DNA from: Candidatus Latescibacterota bacterium
GTDB lineage: Bacteria; Latescibacterota; UBA2968; UBA8231
NCBI GenBank assembly: GCA_020852055.1
Contig: JADZBP010000159.1
Span: 1 to 55,447, forward strand
DNA: 55,447 nucleotides
Direction: 5' to 3'
The notes below the pieces were generated by a model, which made no database searches, was not told the DNA's origin, and saw only the letters and a list, made by a program, of their open reading frames with translations. Numbering within the stretch: the stretch's first letter is position 1; every line of letters begins with the position of its first letter. Shown here in pieces: positions 1 through 7,633 of the stretch. The position numbers and the translations under genes were made by a program.

Positions 1-502
1 AACGCCGGCAGAGGCGCACCACCGGGTTCGCCTCCAGGTCCATCTCCTCGCCCTTGCCCATGGCCATCTTGATGCCGGTCCACACCAGCAGGGCGCCGAA
101 GACATAGATGATCCAGTGGAACTTGGCGATCAGGGCGATGCCGGCGGCGATAAAGACGGCGCGCAGCACCAAGGCCCCGATGATGCCCCAGAAGATGACT
201 TTGTACTGGTGCCCGGGGGAGACGCCAAAGTACGAGAAAATGACCAGGAAGACGAAAATATTGTCGAGGCTCAGAGCCCGTTCGATCAGGTAGCCGGCCA
301 GGAAATTGAGCCCGTGCGCCGCACCCATGAAGTAGTAGACCCCGACATTGAAGAGCAGGGCGACCGCTACCCAGACGACGCTCCAGACCAGCGCTTCCTT
401 GATGCCGATGATCTTGTCGCTGCCCCCCAACACCCCCAGGTCGAGGGCCAGCATGGCCACCACCAGGAGGGCGAAGACCCCCCAGATCATCAACTCGGAC
501 AT
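1..502 (-). CDS. TerC/Alx family integral membrane protein (partial)
   Basis: The gene runs off the left edge; about 167 N-terminal residues are visible from an ATG at 502. The translation begins MSELMIWGVFALLVVAMLAL and shows four hydrophobic segments. It contains the family's SLDNIFVF motif (residues about 79-86) with acidic residues inside membrane helices. TerC/Alx proteins are polytopic membrane proteins linked to metal (Mn, tellurite) homeostasis; the substrate here is not known. It is the last gene of a minus-strand operon, 16 bases after the oxidoreductase stop. Family assignment is firm, function is not. Confidence 0.88.
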   Translation of the reverse strand, partial: MSELMIWGVFALLVVAMLALDLGVLGGSDKIIGIKEALVWSVVWVAVALLFNVGVYYFMGAAHGLNFLAGYLIERALSLDNIFVFLVIFSYFGVSPGHQYKVIFWGIIGALVLRAVFIAAGIALIAKFHWIIYVFGALLVWTGIKMAMGKGEEMDLEANPVVRLCRR

Positions 503-518
503 CTGCCGCTCGTCCCTC

Positions 519-1520
519 TCAGTGCCACGGCTCCACTTTGACCAGCCGCCCCTCCTTGGCCGACTGGAAAGCGGCGTCCACCACCGCCTGGGTCCAGTAC
601 CCGGCCAACCCGTCGCACACCGGCTCGCGGTGCTGGCGCACCGCTGCGACAAAGTCGTCGATCATCGGCAGGTCGAAATAGGGGCTGGCCAGGGGCGTCA
701 CGGTGATTTCTTCGGCGCCGGTGGCATGCTCGAAGCGCAACTGGGTGCTGCCGAATTCGAGGGAATCGATGATGAGGCGGCCCTCGCTGCCGTCGATCTG
801 GGCAAAATCGCGGCGCGGCGGCGAGGTGAGGATGGTGGAATGTATGCCGATCTTGCCGTCGGCGAAGCGCAGCAGCAACGCGTCCGAATCGTCAACCGGC
901 CAGCCGTGGTGCACCCTCTCGACCAGGGCCGAGACCTCGGTGGGCTGCCCGGCAAAGTTGAGCAGCACCTCGATGCGGTGCACGGCCATCTCCATCATCG
1001 CCCCGCCGATGCCCGGAGTGATACGCCAGTTGCCCGCTGCCATCGGCGACCAGCCGCTGTAGTGGGTGCGCACGCAGACCACCCTGCCGATGCGCCCCTG
1101 GGCGATCAGTTCCTTGGCCTTGACCACCTGGGGAAAGAGGCGGCGGCGGTACGCCACGCCCAGTTTCACCCCGGCGGCCCGACAGGCCTCGATCATCGCC
1201 CGGCACTCGGCCGCGTTGTGGGCCATGGGTTTCTCGCACAACACGTGTTTGCCCAGCCGCGCCGCTTCGAGGGTGGCGCTGAAGTGGGTGTCGGTGGGGG
1301 TAGCCACCACCACGGCCTCCACCGCCGGATCGCGCAGCAGTTCGCCGGTGCTGGCGTACGCGGCGCAACCGCCGAAACGCTGGGCAAAAGCCTTGGCTTT
1401 TTCCAGGTCACGCCGGCACACGGCCACCAGTTCGGCCTCGGACGATTTGAGCAGGCTGGGGGCAAAAGAATTGGCGGCAATGTCGCCGCAGCCGATGATG
1501 CCGAAACGCAGTTTGGCCAC
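519..1520 (-). CDS. Gfo/Idh/MocA family oxidoreductase
   Basis: A 333-residue NAD(P)-dependent sugar or polyol dehydrogenase-type protein. The N-terminal Rossmann fold starts AKLRFGIIGCGDIAANSFAP, with the glycine-rich nucleotide loop. The family motif CEKPMAHN (EKP) lies near residue 95, followed by the C-terminal alpha/beta substrate domain. I chose the GTG at 1520: it sits 9 bases after a GGAGGAC ribosome site and 4 bases after the cyclase stop. A TTG at 1538 would also be in frame but lies inside the upstream gene. It is co-transcribed with the cyclase upstream and TerC downstream. The substrate is unknown. Confidence 0.88.
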   Translation of the reverse strand: MAKLRFGIIGCGDIAANSFAPSLLKSSEAELVAVCRRDLEKAKAFAQRFGGCAAYASTGELLRDPAVEAVVVATPTDTHFSATLEAARLGKHVLCEKPMAHNAAECRAMIEACRAAGVKLGVAYRRRLFPQVVKAKELIAQGRIGRVVCVRTHYSGWSPMAAGNWRITPGIGGAMMEMAVHRIEVLLNFAGQPTEVSALVERVHHGWPVDDSDALLLRFADGKIGIHSTILTSPPRRDFAQIDGSEGRLIIDSLEFGSTQLRFEHATGAEEITVTPLASPYFDLPMIDDFVAAVRQHREPVCDGLAGYWTQAVVDAAFQSAKEGRLVKVEPWH

Positions 1521-1524
1521 TGAT

Positions 1525-2157
1525 TCAGTCCTCCACAAGAGCGAGCGCCCGCACCGGCGAGGCGTCGCGGCCGGTCAGGCGCAGGGGTAGGGCCAGCAGG
1601 TGGAACTGCTCACGGCCGATCTGGCCCAGGCCGGTGAGATTTTCCAGGATCAACACGCCGCTCCCCAGCAGGATCTGGTGCGACTCGTTGGGCGGATAAT
1701 CGACCGAGGGGATATCGGCCCCCAGCAACTCGACGCCCCATTCGACCAGCAAACGGGCCGCCGCCGGGCTGAGCACCGGGTATTCGGTGAAGTAACACTG
1801 CTCGCCCCAGTGGCGCGCCCACCCCAGATCGAGGACCAGCTTGCGGCAGCGGCGGATGGCCGCCTGACCGGGTTCCAGATGGGCGGGCAATACCTGGCGG
1901 CAACCCGGCAGGGCCAGGAGCGCCGCCGGCCCCATGCAGCGTTCGGGCGGCAATTGCTCGATGGTCTGTCCCTGGGCGAAAAAATGGAAGGGGGCATCCA
2001 GGTGGGTGCCGGTGTGCAGGCTGGTGCTGAAGGCACTGGCGTTGAGGGGCGCCTGCGGGATGGCCATGAGGATGGACACCGCCACCGGCGGATTTCCCGG
2101 GAAGGGAGGGGTCGCAGGGCTCAGGTCATAACTCAGGTCGATGGTCCTCGGCGCCAT
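1525..2157 (-). CDS. Cyclase family protein (kynurenine formamidase-like metal-dependent hydrolase)
   Basis: A 210-residue protein with the cyclase-family metal-binding motif HTGTHLDAPFHF near residue 48 and a second conserved block, LGADIPSVDYP, near residue 146. Members are zinc-dependent amidohydrolases such as kynurenine formamidase, or act on cyclic or isatin-type substrates; no tryptophan-degradation genes lie nearby, so the substrate is unassigned. It is the first gene of the operon with the oxidoreductase and TerC. The 130 bases upstream include an AT-rich stretch at 2161-2190 with TATATT-like -10 candidates but no convincing -35. Confidence 0.82.
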   Translation of the reverse strand: MAPRTIDLSYDLSPATPPFPGNPPVAVSILMAIPQAPLNASAFSTSLHTGTHLDAPFHFFAQGQTIEQLPPERCMGPAALLALPGCRQVLPAHLEPGQAAIRRCRKLVLDLGWARHWGEQCYFTEYPVLSPAAARLLVEWGVELLGADIPSVDYPPNESHQILLGSGVLILENLTGLGQIGREQFHLLALPLRLTGRDASPVRALALVED

Positions 2158-2290
2158 AGATAGAGAATCTAATATATTTTCCGGTATACACCACAGGACC
2201 CGGAGAATTTATACGGCGCGCGCATCGCCCTTGGGGTCCTGCCGGCGCAGGGTCGGCGCCAGCCCCCTGATCGCCGAAAAGACCCGCTGC

Positions 2291-2965
2291 TCAGGCGCTC
2301 ACCTGATCGGCGATCAGCTCGATCGCAGCCTCCAGCGCCACCTTGCCGGTGTTGATGGTGAGGTGATAGAGCAGGGGATCGTCCCAGTCGGCGTTGTAGT
2401 AATTTTCCAGGTACTGCTTGCGCCAGCGGTCGTGTTGCTCCACCAGCCGGGAGGCACTCTCCAGATCCATCTTGCGGGCCTGGGCCAGTCGCTCGCAGCG
2501 CAGCTTGAAGGGGGCCACCACGCGATAGTGGAAGGCGCCGGGCAGGTCGGCGAGGATCATCTGGCTGGCCCGCCCCACCACCACCACCTTGCCGGTGGCC
2601 CCGAAGTCCTGGACCAGGGTGGTGATCAGCAGTTGGTAGGTGCCCCGGTCCATGTACGGGTTATGCTCCGGCCGGCCGCGCTCCAGCAGATAGGGAAACT
2701 CCATGCCGAACTCGGGGAAACCCACCGCCAGGGGCAACCCGCCGGCGCCGGCCTCGGGAACCAGCAGGCGCTTGAGGAAGAGGGCGATGCGGCCTTCGCC
2801 CTTCTCGTCGAGTTTTTCGACCTCCTCGACGGGCACGTCGGCCAGGCCGGCCATCTCCTCCACCAGCCGGCGATCCACGCACTGATACCCAAGTTTCCGG
2901 GCCACCTGCTCGGCGATCCAGTCGCCGCTGCTGCCCAACTGGCGGGCAATGGTGATCACAGCCAT
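2291..2965 (-). CDS. Cytidylate kinase-like family protein
   Basis: A 224-residue protein matching the cytidylate-kinase-like family (pfam13189). The N-terminus ITIARQLGSSGDWIAEQVA is the phosphate-binding loop region, followed by LGYQCVDRRLVEEMA. A conserved VVVGRASQ strand lies near residue 128. True CMP kinases differ, so nucleotide specificity is not assured. The ATG follows a GGAGGGAAC ribosome site. It is the last of three genes read from about 3733 and follows two MpsC-like genes by 12 bases, suggesting one transcript. Confidence 0.8.
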   Translation of the reverse strand: MAVITIARQLGSSGDWIAEQVARKLGYQCVDRRLVEEMAGLADVPVEEVEKLDEKGEGRIALFLKRLLVPEAGAGGLPLAVGFPEFGMEFPYLLERGRPEHNPYMDRGTYQLLITTLVQDFGATGKVVVVGRASQMILADLPGAFHYRVVAPFKLRCERLAQARKMDLESASRLVEQHDRWRKQYLENYYNADWDDPLLYHLTINTGKVALEAAIELIADQVSA

Positions 2966-2977
2966 AGTTCCCTCCTG

Positions 2978-3346
2978 CTATTTGCGCGGTCCCTGGTCCA
3001 GGTGATGGTCGAGAATAAAAACGATGATCTGTTCCCCGGTGCGGGTGCTCAGGTCAGTGTGCAGGCTGACCACCTGGCAACCGGTCAGGTCGCGCACCAC
3101 GGCTTCGAGGGTCTGACGGCTGCCCTCCATCAGCCGCAGCCGCATCTCCTTGATCAGCCTGGCCCCCTCCTGGTCGCGGGCCAGGTGCTGCTCGGCACGG
3201 GTGAGCACCCCGGAGAGGCGGACGAAGATCACGTCGGCGAAGATATAGGTGCGCGCCTCCTCGGGCCCTCGGCCCAGGTGCTCGCGCTCGAACTGGATCA
3301 TCAGCCGGCTGAACTCGGCCTCCAACTGCCCGCGTGTCTGGCCCAT
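2978..3346 (-). CDS. DUF2294/MpsC-like protein (copy 1)
   Basis: A 122-residue protein of the DUF2294 family (pfam10057, MpsC). It has an N-terminal helix (QLEAEFSRLMIQFEREHLG), a basic-acidic middle segment, then a strand-rich end, VVSLHTDLSTRTGEQIIVFIL. In Firmicutes MpsC is linked to a Na+-translocating membrane-potential system, but DUF2294 proteins also occur alone and their role is unclear. An in-frame GTG lies six bases upstream (3352); I chose the ATG. It is adjacent to a divergent second copy of nearly the same length. Confidence 0.72.
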   Translation of the reverse strand: MGQTRGQLEAEFSRLMIQFEREHLGRGPEEARTYIFADVIFVRLSGVLTRAEQHLARDQEGARLIKEMRLRLMEGSRQTLEAVVRDLTGCQVVSLHTDLSTRTGEQIIVFILDHHLDQGPRK

Positions 3347-3364
3347 ATACACCGCCCCGTCGGC

Positions 3365-3733
3365 TCAGACCTGGCCGAGTTCCACGGTCTCTCCCAGGGC
3401 GAACACCACCACCAGGCTGCCCGACAGCGCGCTGAGACTGGTCTGCACCTCGACCACCTCGCGCCGCAGCACCTGGGCCACCTGCTCCATGACCGAGGGC
3501 GAGGAACCCGAGTTGAAGAGCAGGGTGTTGAAACGCTGCAGCATGGCCTGGCCCGCCTCGGTGCGCGCCAGCGCCCGTTCGGAGGGCGAGAGCACCTCGC
3601 GCAGGTGGACGATGACCACGTCGTCCTCCACCATCACGGTCACCCGGCTGGGACGCACCCCCATCTCCTCCTCCTCGAAACGGGCGATGGTCCGGGCCAG
3701 CGAGCTGGACAACTGCTCCACACTCCATTCCAT
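3365..3733 (-). CDS. DUF2294/MpsC-like protein (copy 2)
   Basis: A 122-residue paralogue of the following gene, with the same layout: N-terminal helix (EQLSSSLARTIARFEEEEMG), the strand VTVMVEDDVVIVHLREVLSPSE, and a C-terminal strand pair SLVVVFALGE. The ATG at 3733 follows GGGGGAAC with good spacing. The open frame extends 10 codons further, but that part lies inside a terminator hairpin and is unlikely to be translated. It is first in a three-gene run with copy 1 and the cytidylate-kinase-like protein. Confidence 0.7.
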   Translation of the reverse strand: MEWSVEQLSSSLARTIARFEEEEMGVRPSRVTVMVEDDVVIVHLREVLSPSERALARTEAGQAMLQRFNTLLFNSGSSPSVMEQVAQVLRREVVEVQTSLSALSGSLVVVFALGETVELGQV

Positions 3734-3743
3734 ATGTTCCCCC

Positions 3744-3786
3744 AAAAAAAAGCCGGCGAGCATCTCGCTTGGAGATTGCCGCCGGC
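3744..3786 (-). terminator. Intrinsic terminator or attenuator just before the MpsC-like genes
   Basis: On the minus strand a hairpin with perfect GCCGGCG/CGCCGGC outer arms (3752-3786) and an inner ATCTC/GAGAT stem is followed directly by eight T residues. The T run ends only 10 bases before the start codon at 3733 and abuts its ribosome site. It either ends the upstream NagB/PIG-L transcript or attenuates the MpsC-like operon. Confidence 0.75.
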
Positions 3787-3905
3787 CTATGGCGCCTCAG
3801 GCGTGTCCGCCTCTCGCTCTATCTGCCAGGGATCGGGCGGGCGGCCCTCCCGCTGCGCGCCTCTGCCGAGGCCCGTTGCCGGCTGGCCCTTGCCCCCATC
3901 GCCTA
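3787..3905 (-). promoter_or_regulatory. GC-rich structured leader upstream of the terminator
   Basis: About 120 non-coding bases lie between the NagB/PIG-L stop and the terminator. They hold several complementary GC blocks (for example GAGGCGGACACGCCT and CGGGAGGGCCGCCCG). I could not match them to a known riboswitch class by eye. They may be a leader that controls the terminator or simply a structured intergenic spacer. Confidence 0.25.
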
Positions 3906-3931
3906 AAACCTACTCTGGCATTTGGCGAGTG

Positions 3932-6289
3932 TCAACCTTGTTCGGCATAGGCCTGCAACTGCCGGCTGCGGGCGTAAAACTCCTCCAGGCTGAGATCCTT
4001 GAGGTAAACCAGACCGCGGGTGCCGCGGATCAGCGGGCTGGGATGTTCGTGGAACCACTGCCGGCCCAGGCAGGTCTTGAGTTTCTGGTACTGCTCCACC
4101 TGGATGCGCTGTGCCAGCTCGGAGAAAGGCCCCTCGTGTTCGGAACTGGGGAAGGAGGCGTTCTTCTGCGAGATGAAGGTATTCATGAAGGCGTTGTGCA
4201 TGGTGGCAAACATGTTCAGCGACACCGGCACGAAGATATTGGCCTCGGCGGGGTGGAAGCGGTACCACACGTTGCGGTACCCCCACACCCGGATATCGCT
4301 GCGGCCGCTCTGCTCTTCGTAGCGGCGCAGGGCCTCGGCGATGGCCTGCAGCACCTTGTAATGGGTGTCCGGGCCGCTGGCCTCCGGGTCGAGGGCCACC
4401 CCCACCACGTCGGGGTGCACCTCTTCGAGCAATTCGAGGATGGGGGCCACGTCGCCGTCGACGGTGGGTTCGCGGGTGAAGATGTCGCCGGTATAGAAAC
4501 CCAGGCGCAGGTGGCGGATATTGGGGCAGGACCAGCCGAAGTAGCCCCAGAGACACTCGGCCTCCCACTCGCGGCACAGGCTCTTGAGCTGTTGCATCTG
4601 GGGGGCATCCTTCTGCCCCGGGTCCTGGGTGGAGAAATAGACCTCCAGTTTGCCCATGCGGCGCCTGAGCCCCTCCAGGCTCTCCTCTCCGTACACCCCG
4701 ATCAGATTGCGCAGGAAACGGCGGGCCGCCCCCTCCTCGCGCAGGTCCTGGTCGTCGCCGGCCGCCACTCCGTCGAGGTACTGCCACACGTCGCGGTTGC
4801 GGCCGTTCTCGTTTTCCGGAGCAAAGTAACCCTGCCCGTGCAGACGGACGAACTGCGGGGTGTCGAGGAAGCGGGCCAGCCGCGCCAGGTGGTCCTGGAT
4901 GAACTGGTTGGTCACCGCGGTGAAACCGCCGGTCAGGCAGACGAAGTGGTGGGTGTTGCTGGCCTGGCGCACGTGGCGCACGATGTAGGGCAGGTAGCCC
5001 AGCATCAGGTCGTCGTGGTGGGGCTCGGTGTGCAGAAAGCGGGTCTGGCTGCGGGTGCTCATGCCCCGCTCCAGCTTGGCAATCAGGCTGGCGCGCACCC
5101 GTCCGGTCAGCGCCGCCACCGGCTCGGGGCACCGGCGCAGCAGCACCGCGCCCCGCTCGTCGGCGGCAAAGTCATCGCGGTCCAGCTCCTCGACCCGCTT
5201 GCGGCGGGCCACAGCCAGATCCACCACCACCTTCTCGATCTCCTCCTCGTCGAGGGCCGGGGCCTGCTCCAGCAGCACCACCTGGCGCTGGCCCAGCAGT
5301 TTGGCCGCTCCCAGGGTCAGATAGAAGCGGGCCTGGGGCAGGGCGTGCAGGCTGGTGGCGGGATAGTCGATATGAGCCGGCTGCTGCACCCCGGCGGCGA
5401 CGATCTGGGCCTTGGCCTCGCCGGCGGCGATGACGATGGCGCAGCACTCGGGATTGTGTGTGATGGTGCCCAGGCCGATGGTGATCACCAGTCGCTTGCG
5501 GGCCACCTCGATGCCGCCCAGGTCACCGGCGGCGGCGGCCTGGGTTTCGTAGTTGACCGCCGTCAGCCGGGTGGTGGAGCGGTGGTCCGAGCCCCGCACA
5601 TTGAAGCCGATATGGCCATCCGGGCCGATGCCGCCCAGAAAGAAGCCGATGCCGCCCAGCTCCCGCACCCGGCTCTCGAACTCCTGGCACCACTGGTCCA
5701 CCCCGGCCAGCACCCGCTGCTGCAATTGCTCCAGGGGGGTGTGGGCCGCCCGGTAGCGCAGGCTGAGATCCACCTCGTCGGCCGGCCAGGCCGAGCCCAG
5801 GGTGTGCCCGGGGGGCAGGCCGATGCGGGTGCCGTCGATCAGCAGGGCCTTGCGCGGGTCGAGGCCAAAACCCTTGATATAGTAATGCGACACATAGGCG
5901 TGGAAACTGTTCTGCTGCGCCGGGTTGATGGGGTAGAACTCGTCGATCTGGACGAAGTGCAGGCTGCCCATGTCGGGCCGGCGCCCCGGATCGATGCCGG
6001 CCTCCTCCAACTCGCGCCGAACCGCCGGGGTCTGCCAGCCCTGCAGCAGGCGCTGCACCCACTTGATAAAATGCTCGGGGGTCTTGCCGGTGGGCAGCGA
6101 GATCACCCCGCCCGGATGGCCCTGCACCCACTCGATGAAACGCATGGCGGCCAACTTGCCCAGCGCCGGAAAGTTGTCGACTACCAGGGTCCGGATCTTT
6201 TCGGCCGGCGGGTAGAGCGCCGCAAAGGGCGTGCTCTCCAATACCCGGCGTTCCACCGGGCTCAACCCGGCTGCGCTGTCGTGGCTCAT
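3932..6289 (-). CDS. Glucosamine-6-phosphate deaminase-like/PIG-L deacetylase-like fusion
   Basis: A 785-residue two-domain protein. Residues about 30-340 are NagB-like: VISLPTGKTPE, the general-base region FVQIDEFYPI, and GGIGPDGHIGFNVRG, where catalytic NagB enzymes normally read GHIAFNEPG, so the Glu after Asn is replaced by Val. Residues about 420-780 are LmbE/PIG-L-like, with the metal motif written as PHHDDLMLGY instead of AHPDDE. Similar fusions are annotated as nagB in Bacteroidota-type genomes. It may process amino sugars, but the altered residue makes deaminase activity uncertain. It follows ackA by 13 bases. A separate canonical NagB lies at 9298-10056. Confidence 0.8.
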   Translation of the reverse strand: MSHDSAAGLSPVERRVLESTPFAALYPPAEKIRTLVVDNFPALGKLAAMRFIEWVQGHPGGVISLPTGKTPEHFIKWVQRLLQGWQTPAVRRELEEAGIDPGRRPDMGSLHFVQIDEFYPINPAQQNSFHAYVSHYYIKGFGLDPRKALLIDGTRIGLPPGHTLGSAWPADEVDLSLRYRAAHTPLEQLQQRVLAGVDQWCQEFESRVRELGGIGFFLGGIGPDGHIGFNVRGSDHRSTTRLTAVNYETQAAAAGDLGGIEVARKRLVITIGLGTITHNPECCAIVIAAGEAKAQIVAAGVQQPAHIDYPATSLHALPQARFYLTLGAAKLLGQRQVVLLEQAPALDEEEIEKVVVDLAVARRKRVEELDRDDFAADERGAVLLRRCPEPVAALTGRVRASLIAKLERGMSTRSQTRFLHTEPHHDDLMLGYLPYIVRHVRQASNTHHFVCLTGGFTAVTNQFIQDHLARLARFLDTPQFVRLHGQGYFAPENENGRNRDVWQYLDGVAAGDDQDLREEGAARRFLRNLIGVYGEESLEGLRRRMGKLEVYFSTQDPGQKDAPQMQQLKSLCREWEAECLWGYFGWSCPNIRHLRLGFYTGDIFTREPTVDGDVAPILELLEEVHPDVVGVALDPEASGPDTHYKVLQAIAEALRRYEEQSGRSDIRVWGYRNVWYRFHPAEANIFVPVSLNMFATMHNAFMNTFISQKNASFPSSEHEGPFSELAQRIQVEQYQKLKTCLGRQWFHEHPSPLIRGTRGLVYLKDLSLEEFYARSRQLQAYAEQG

Positions 6290-6302
6290 GGGTTCTCCTC
6301 GG

Positions 6303-7496
6303 TCAGGGCGCCGCCGGCGACAGCAGGATATCCCTGGTGTCCCTGGCGATGACCAGTTCTTCGTTGGTGGGAATGACCAGCAGTTTAACCGGGGAGGCGG
6401 CCGCCGAGATCTCGCGCTCGCCCCGCAGCCCGTCCTGATTCAACTCGGGGTCCAGGACCAGCCCCAACCCCGCCAGCGGCTCCAGGATGCGGCGGCGCAT
6501 CTGCCCGCTGTGCTCCCCGACGCCGCCGGCGAACACCACCGCCTCGGCCCGGCCCAGCACCGCCAGGTACGCGCCGATGTACTTGCGCACCCGGTAGGCG
6601 TAGAGTTCCAGGGCCAGCTCGGCGCGGCGCTCACCGGCGGCGGCGGCCTGCTGCACCTGGCGCAGGTCGTTGGACACCCCCGAAACCCCCAGCAGGCCAC
6701 TGTGGCGGTTGAGCAACTGGTCGATCTGGGCCAGGCTCTGCCCCTCGTGTGCGGCCAGGTGAAACACGATGGCCGGGTCGATATCCCCCGAACGGGTGCC
6801 CATCATCACCCCTTCGAGGGGCGTGAGGCCCATCGAGGTATCGACCGAGCGGCCGTCTTCGATGGCGGCCAGCGAACAGCCGTTGCCCAGGTGGCAGGTG
6901 ATGCCGGTGAAGTCGTCGCTCTGCCGGCCCAGCAGGCGGGCGGCACGGCCGGCCACATAGCGGTGCGAGGTGCCGTGGAAACCGTAGCGGCGGATGCGCT
7001 TTTCCTGGTAGAGTTCGTAGGGCAGCGGGTAGAGAAAAGCCCGCTCGGGCATCGACTGGTGAAAAGCCGTGTCGAACACCGCCACATGCGGCACCTGCGG
7101 GAAAAACTGCCGCGCCGCGCGTATACCTACCAGATTGGGCGGATTGTGCAGAGGCGCCAGCTCCGCGCACTCCTCAATGCCCTGCTCCACCCGGGGGGTG
7201 ATCAGCGCCGACTGCACAAAACGCTCCCCCCCGTGCACCACCCGGTGCCCCACCGCCGCCGCCCCGTCCCCGCCGTGGGCATGCAACACCTCGCGGATAT
7301 GCAACAGGGCGGCCCCGTGGTCGGCCGCCTCCACCGCCGCGCGCGCGCTGCCCCCCCCCTCCCAGCGGTGGGTGGCCCGGGGGCCGACCTCGCCGATGCG
7401 CTCCACCATGCCGCCGGCCACCTCGCGCTCGGTGTCCATCTCAAAGAGATTGTACTTGACCGAGGAACTGCCGCAATTGAGAACCAGGATTTGCAT
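6303..7496 (-). CDS. ackA: Acetate kinase
   Basis: A 397-residue ASKHA-fold kinase that interconverts acetate plus ATP and acetyl phosphate plus ADP. It has the canonical N-terminus LVLNCGSSSVKYNLFEM, GHRVVHGGERF with the substrate Arg, FDTAFHQSMP with the catalytic Asp, HLGNGCSLAAI, GTRSGDIDPA and the C-terminal TNEELVIARD. Length is normal for AckA. No pta is adjacent. It is likely co-transcribed with the NagB/PIG-L fusion, where acetate released by deacetylation could be one source of substrate (inference). A diverged paralogue lies at 46511-47689. Confidence 0.95.
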   Translation of the reverse strand: MQILVLNCGSSSVKYNLFEMDTEREVAGGMVERIGEVGPRATHRWEGGGSARAAVEAADHGAALLHIREVLHAHGGDGAAAVGHRVVHGGERFVQSALITPRVEQGIEECAELAPLHNPPNLVGIRAARQFFPQVPHVAVFDTAFHQSMPERAFLYPLPYELYQEKRIRRYGFHGTSHRYVAGRAARLLGRQSDDFTGITCHLGNGCSLAAIEDGRSVDTSMGLTPLEGVMMGTRSGDIDPAIVFHLAAHEGQSLAQIDQLLNRHSGLLGVSGVSNDLRQVQQAAAAGERRAELALELYAYRVRKYIGAYLAVLGRAEAVVFAGGVGEHSGQMRRRILEPLAGLGLVLDPELNQDGLRGEREISAAASPVKLLVIPTNEELVIARDTRDILLSPAAP

Positions 7497-7547
7497 AACA
7501 GGACCCGCGCAGAGGTTGAGTGGCGAGGCGCCGGAGTCCAGGTCTGG

Positions 7548-7595
7548 AAAAACGACGACATTGGCCCCACCCCTGCAGGGGCGAGGCCAATGTCG
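7548..7595 (-). terminator. Rho-independent terminator after the DRE-TIM gene
   Basis: Perfect 11-base arms CGACATTGGCC/GGCCAATGTCG enclose an inner CCCCTGCAGGGG palindrome. On the minus strand the stem is followed by TCG and five T residues. It lies 40 bases after the stop at 7634 and separates this operon from ackA. Confidence 0.8.
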
Positions 7596-7633
7596 CTGGG
7601 ATCCGGTTGCCGCCTGCCGGTGTGGCGCAGCGG

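Noticed and set aside
3787..3905. Fluoride-, cobalamin-, ZTP- or guanidine-riboswitch match in the MpsC leader
   Set aside because: A GGCGATGG string recalls fluoride riboswitches, but the rest of the conserved core of each class is missing.
2141..6352. A 1403-codon open frame on the plus strand
   Set aside because: It lies antisense to the kinase-like, MpsC-like and NagB/PIG-L genes, is rich in His, Gly, Gln and Leu as expected for a high-GC shadow frame, and matches no family; the minus-strand genes are unmistakable.
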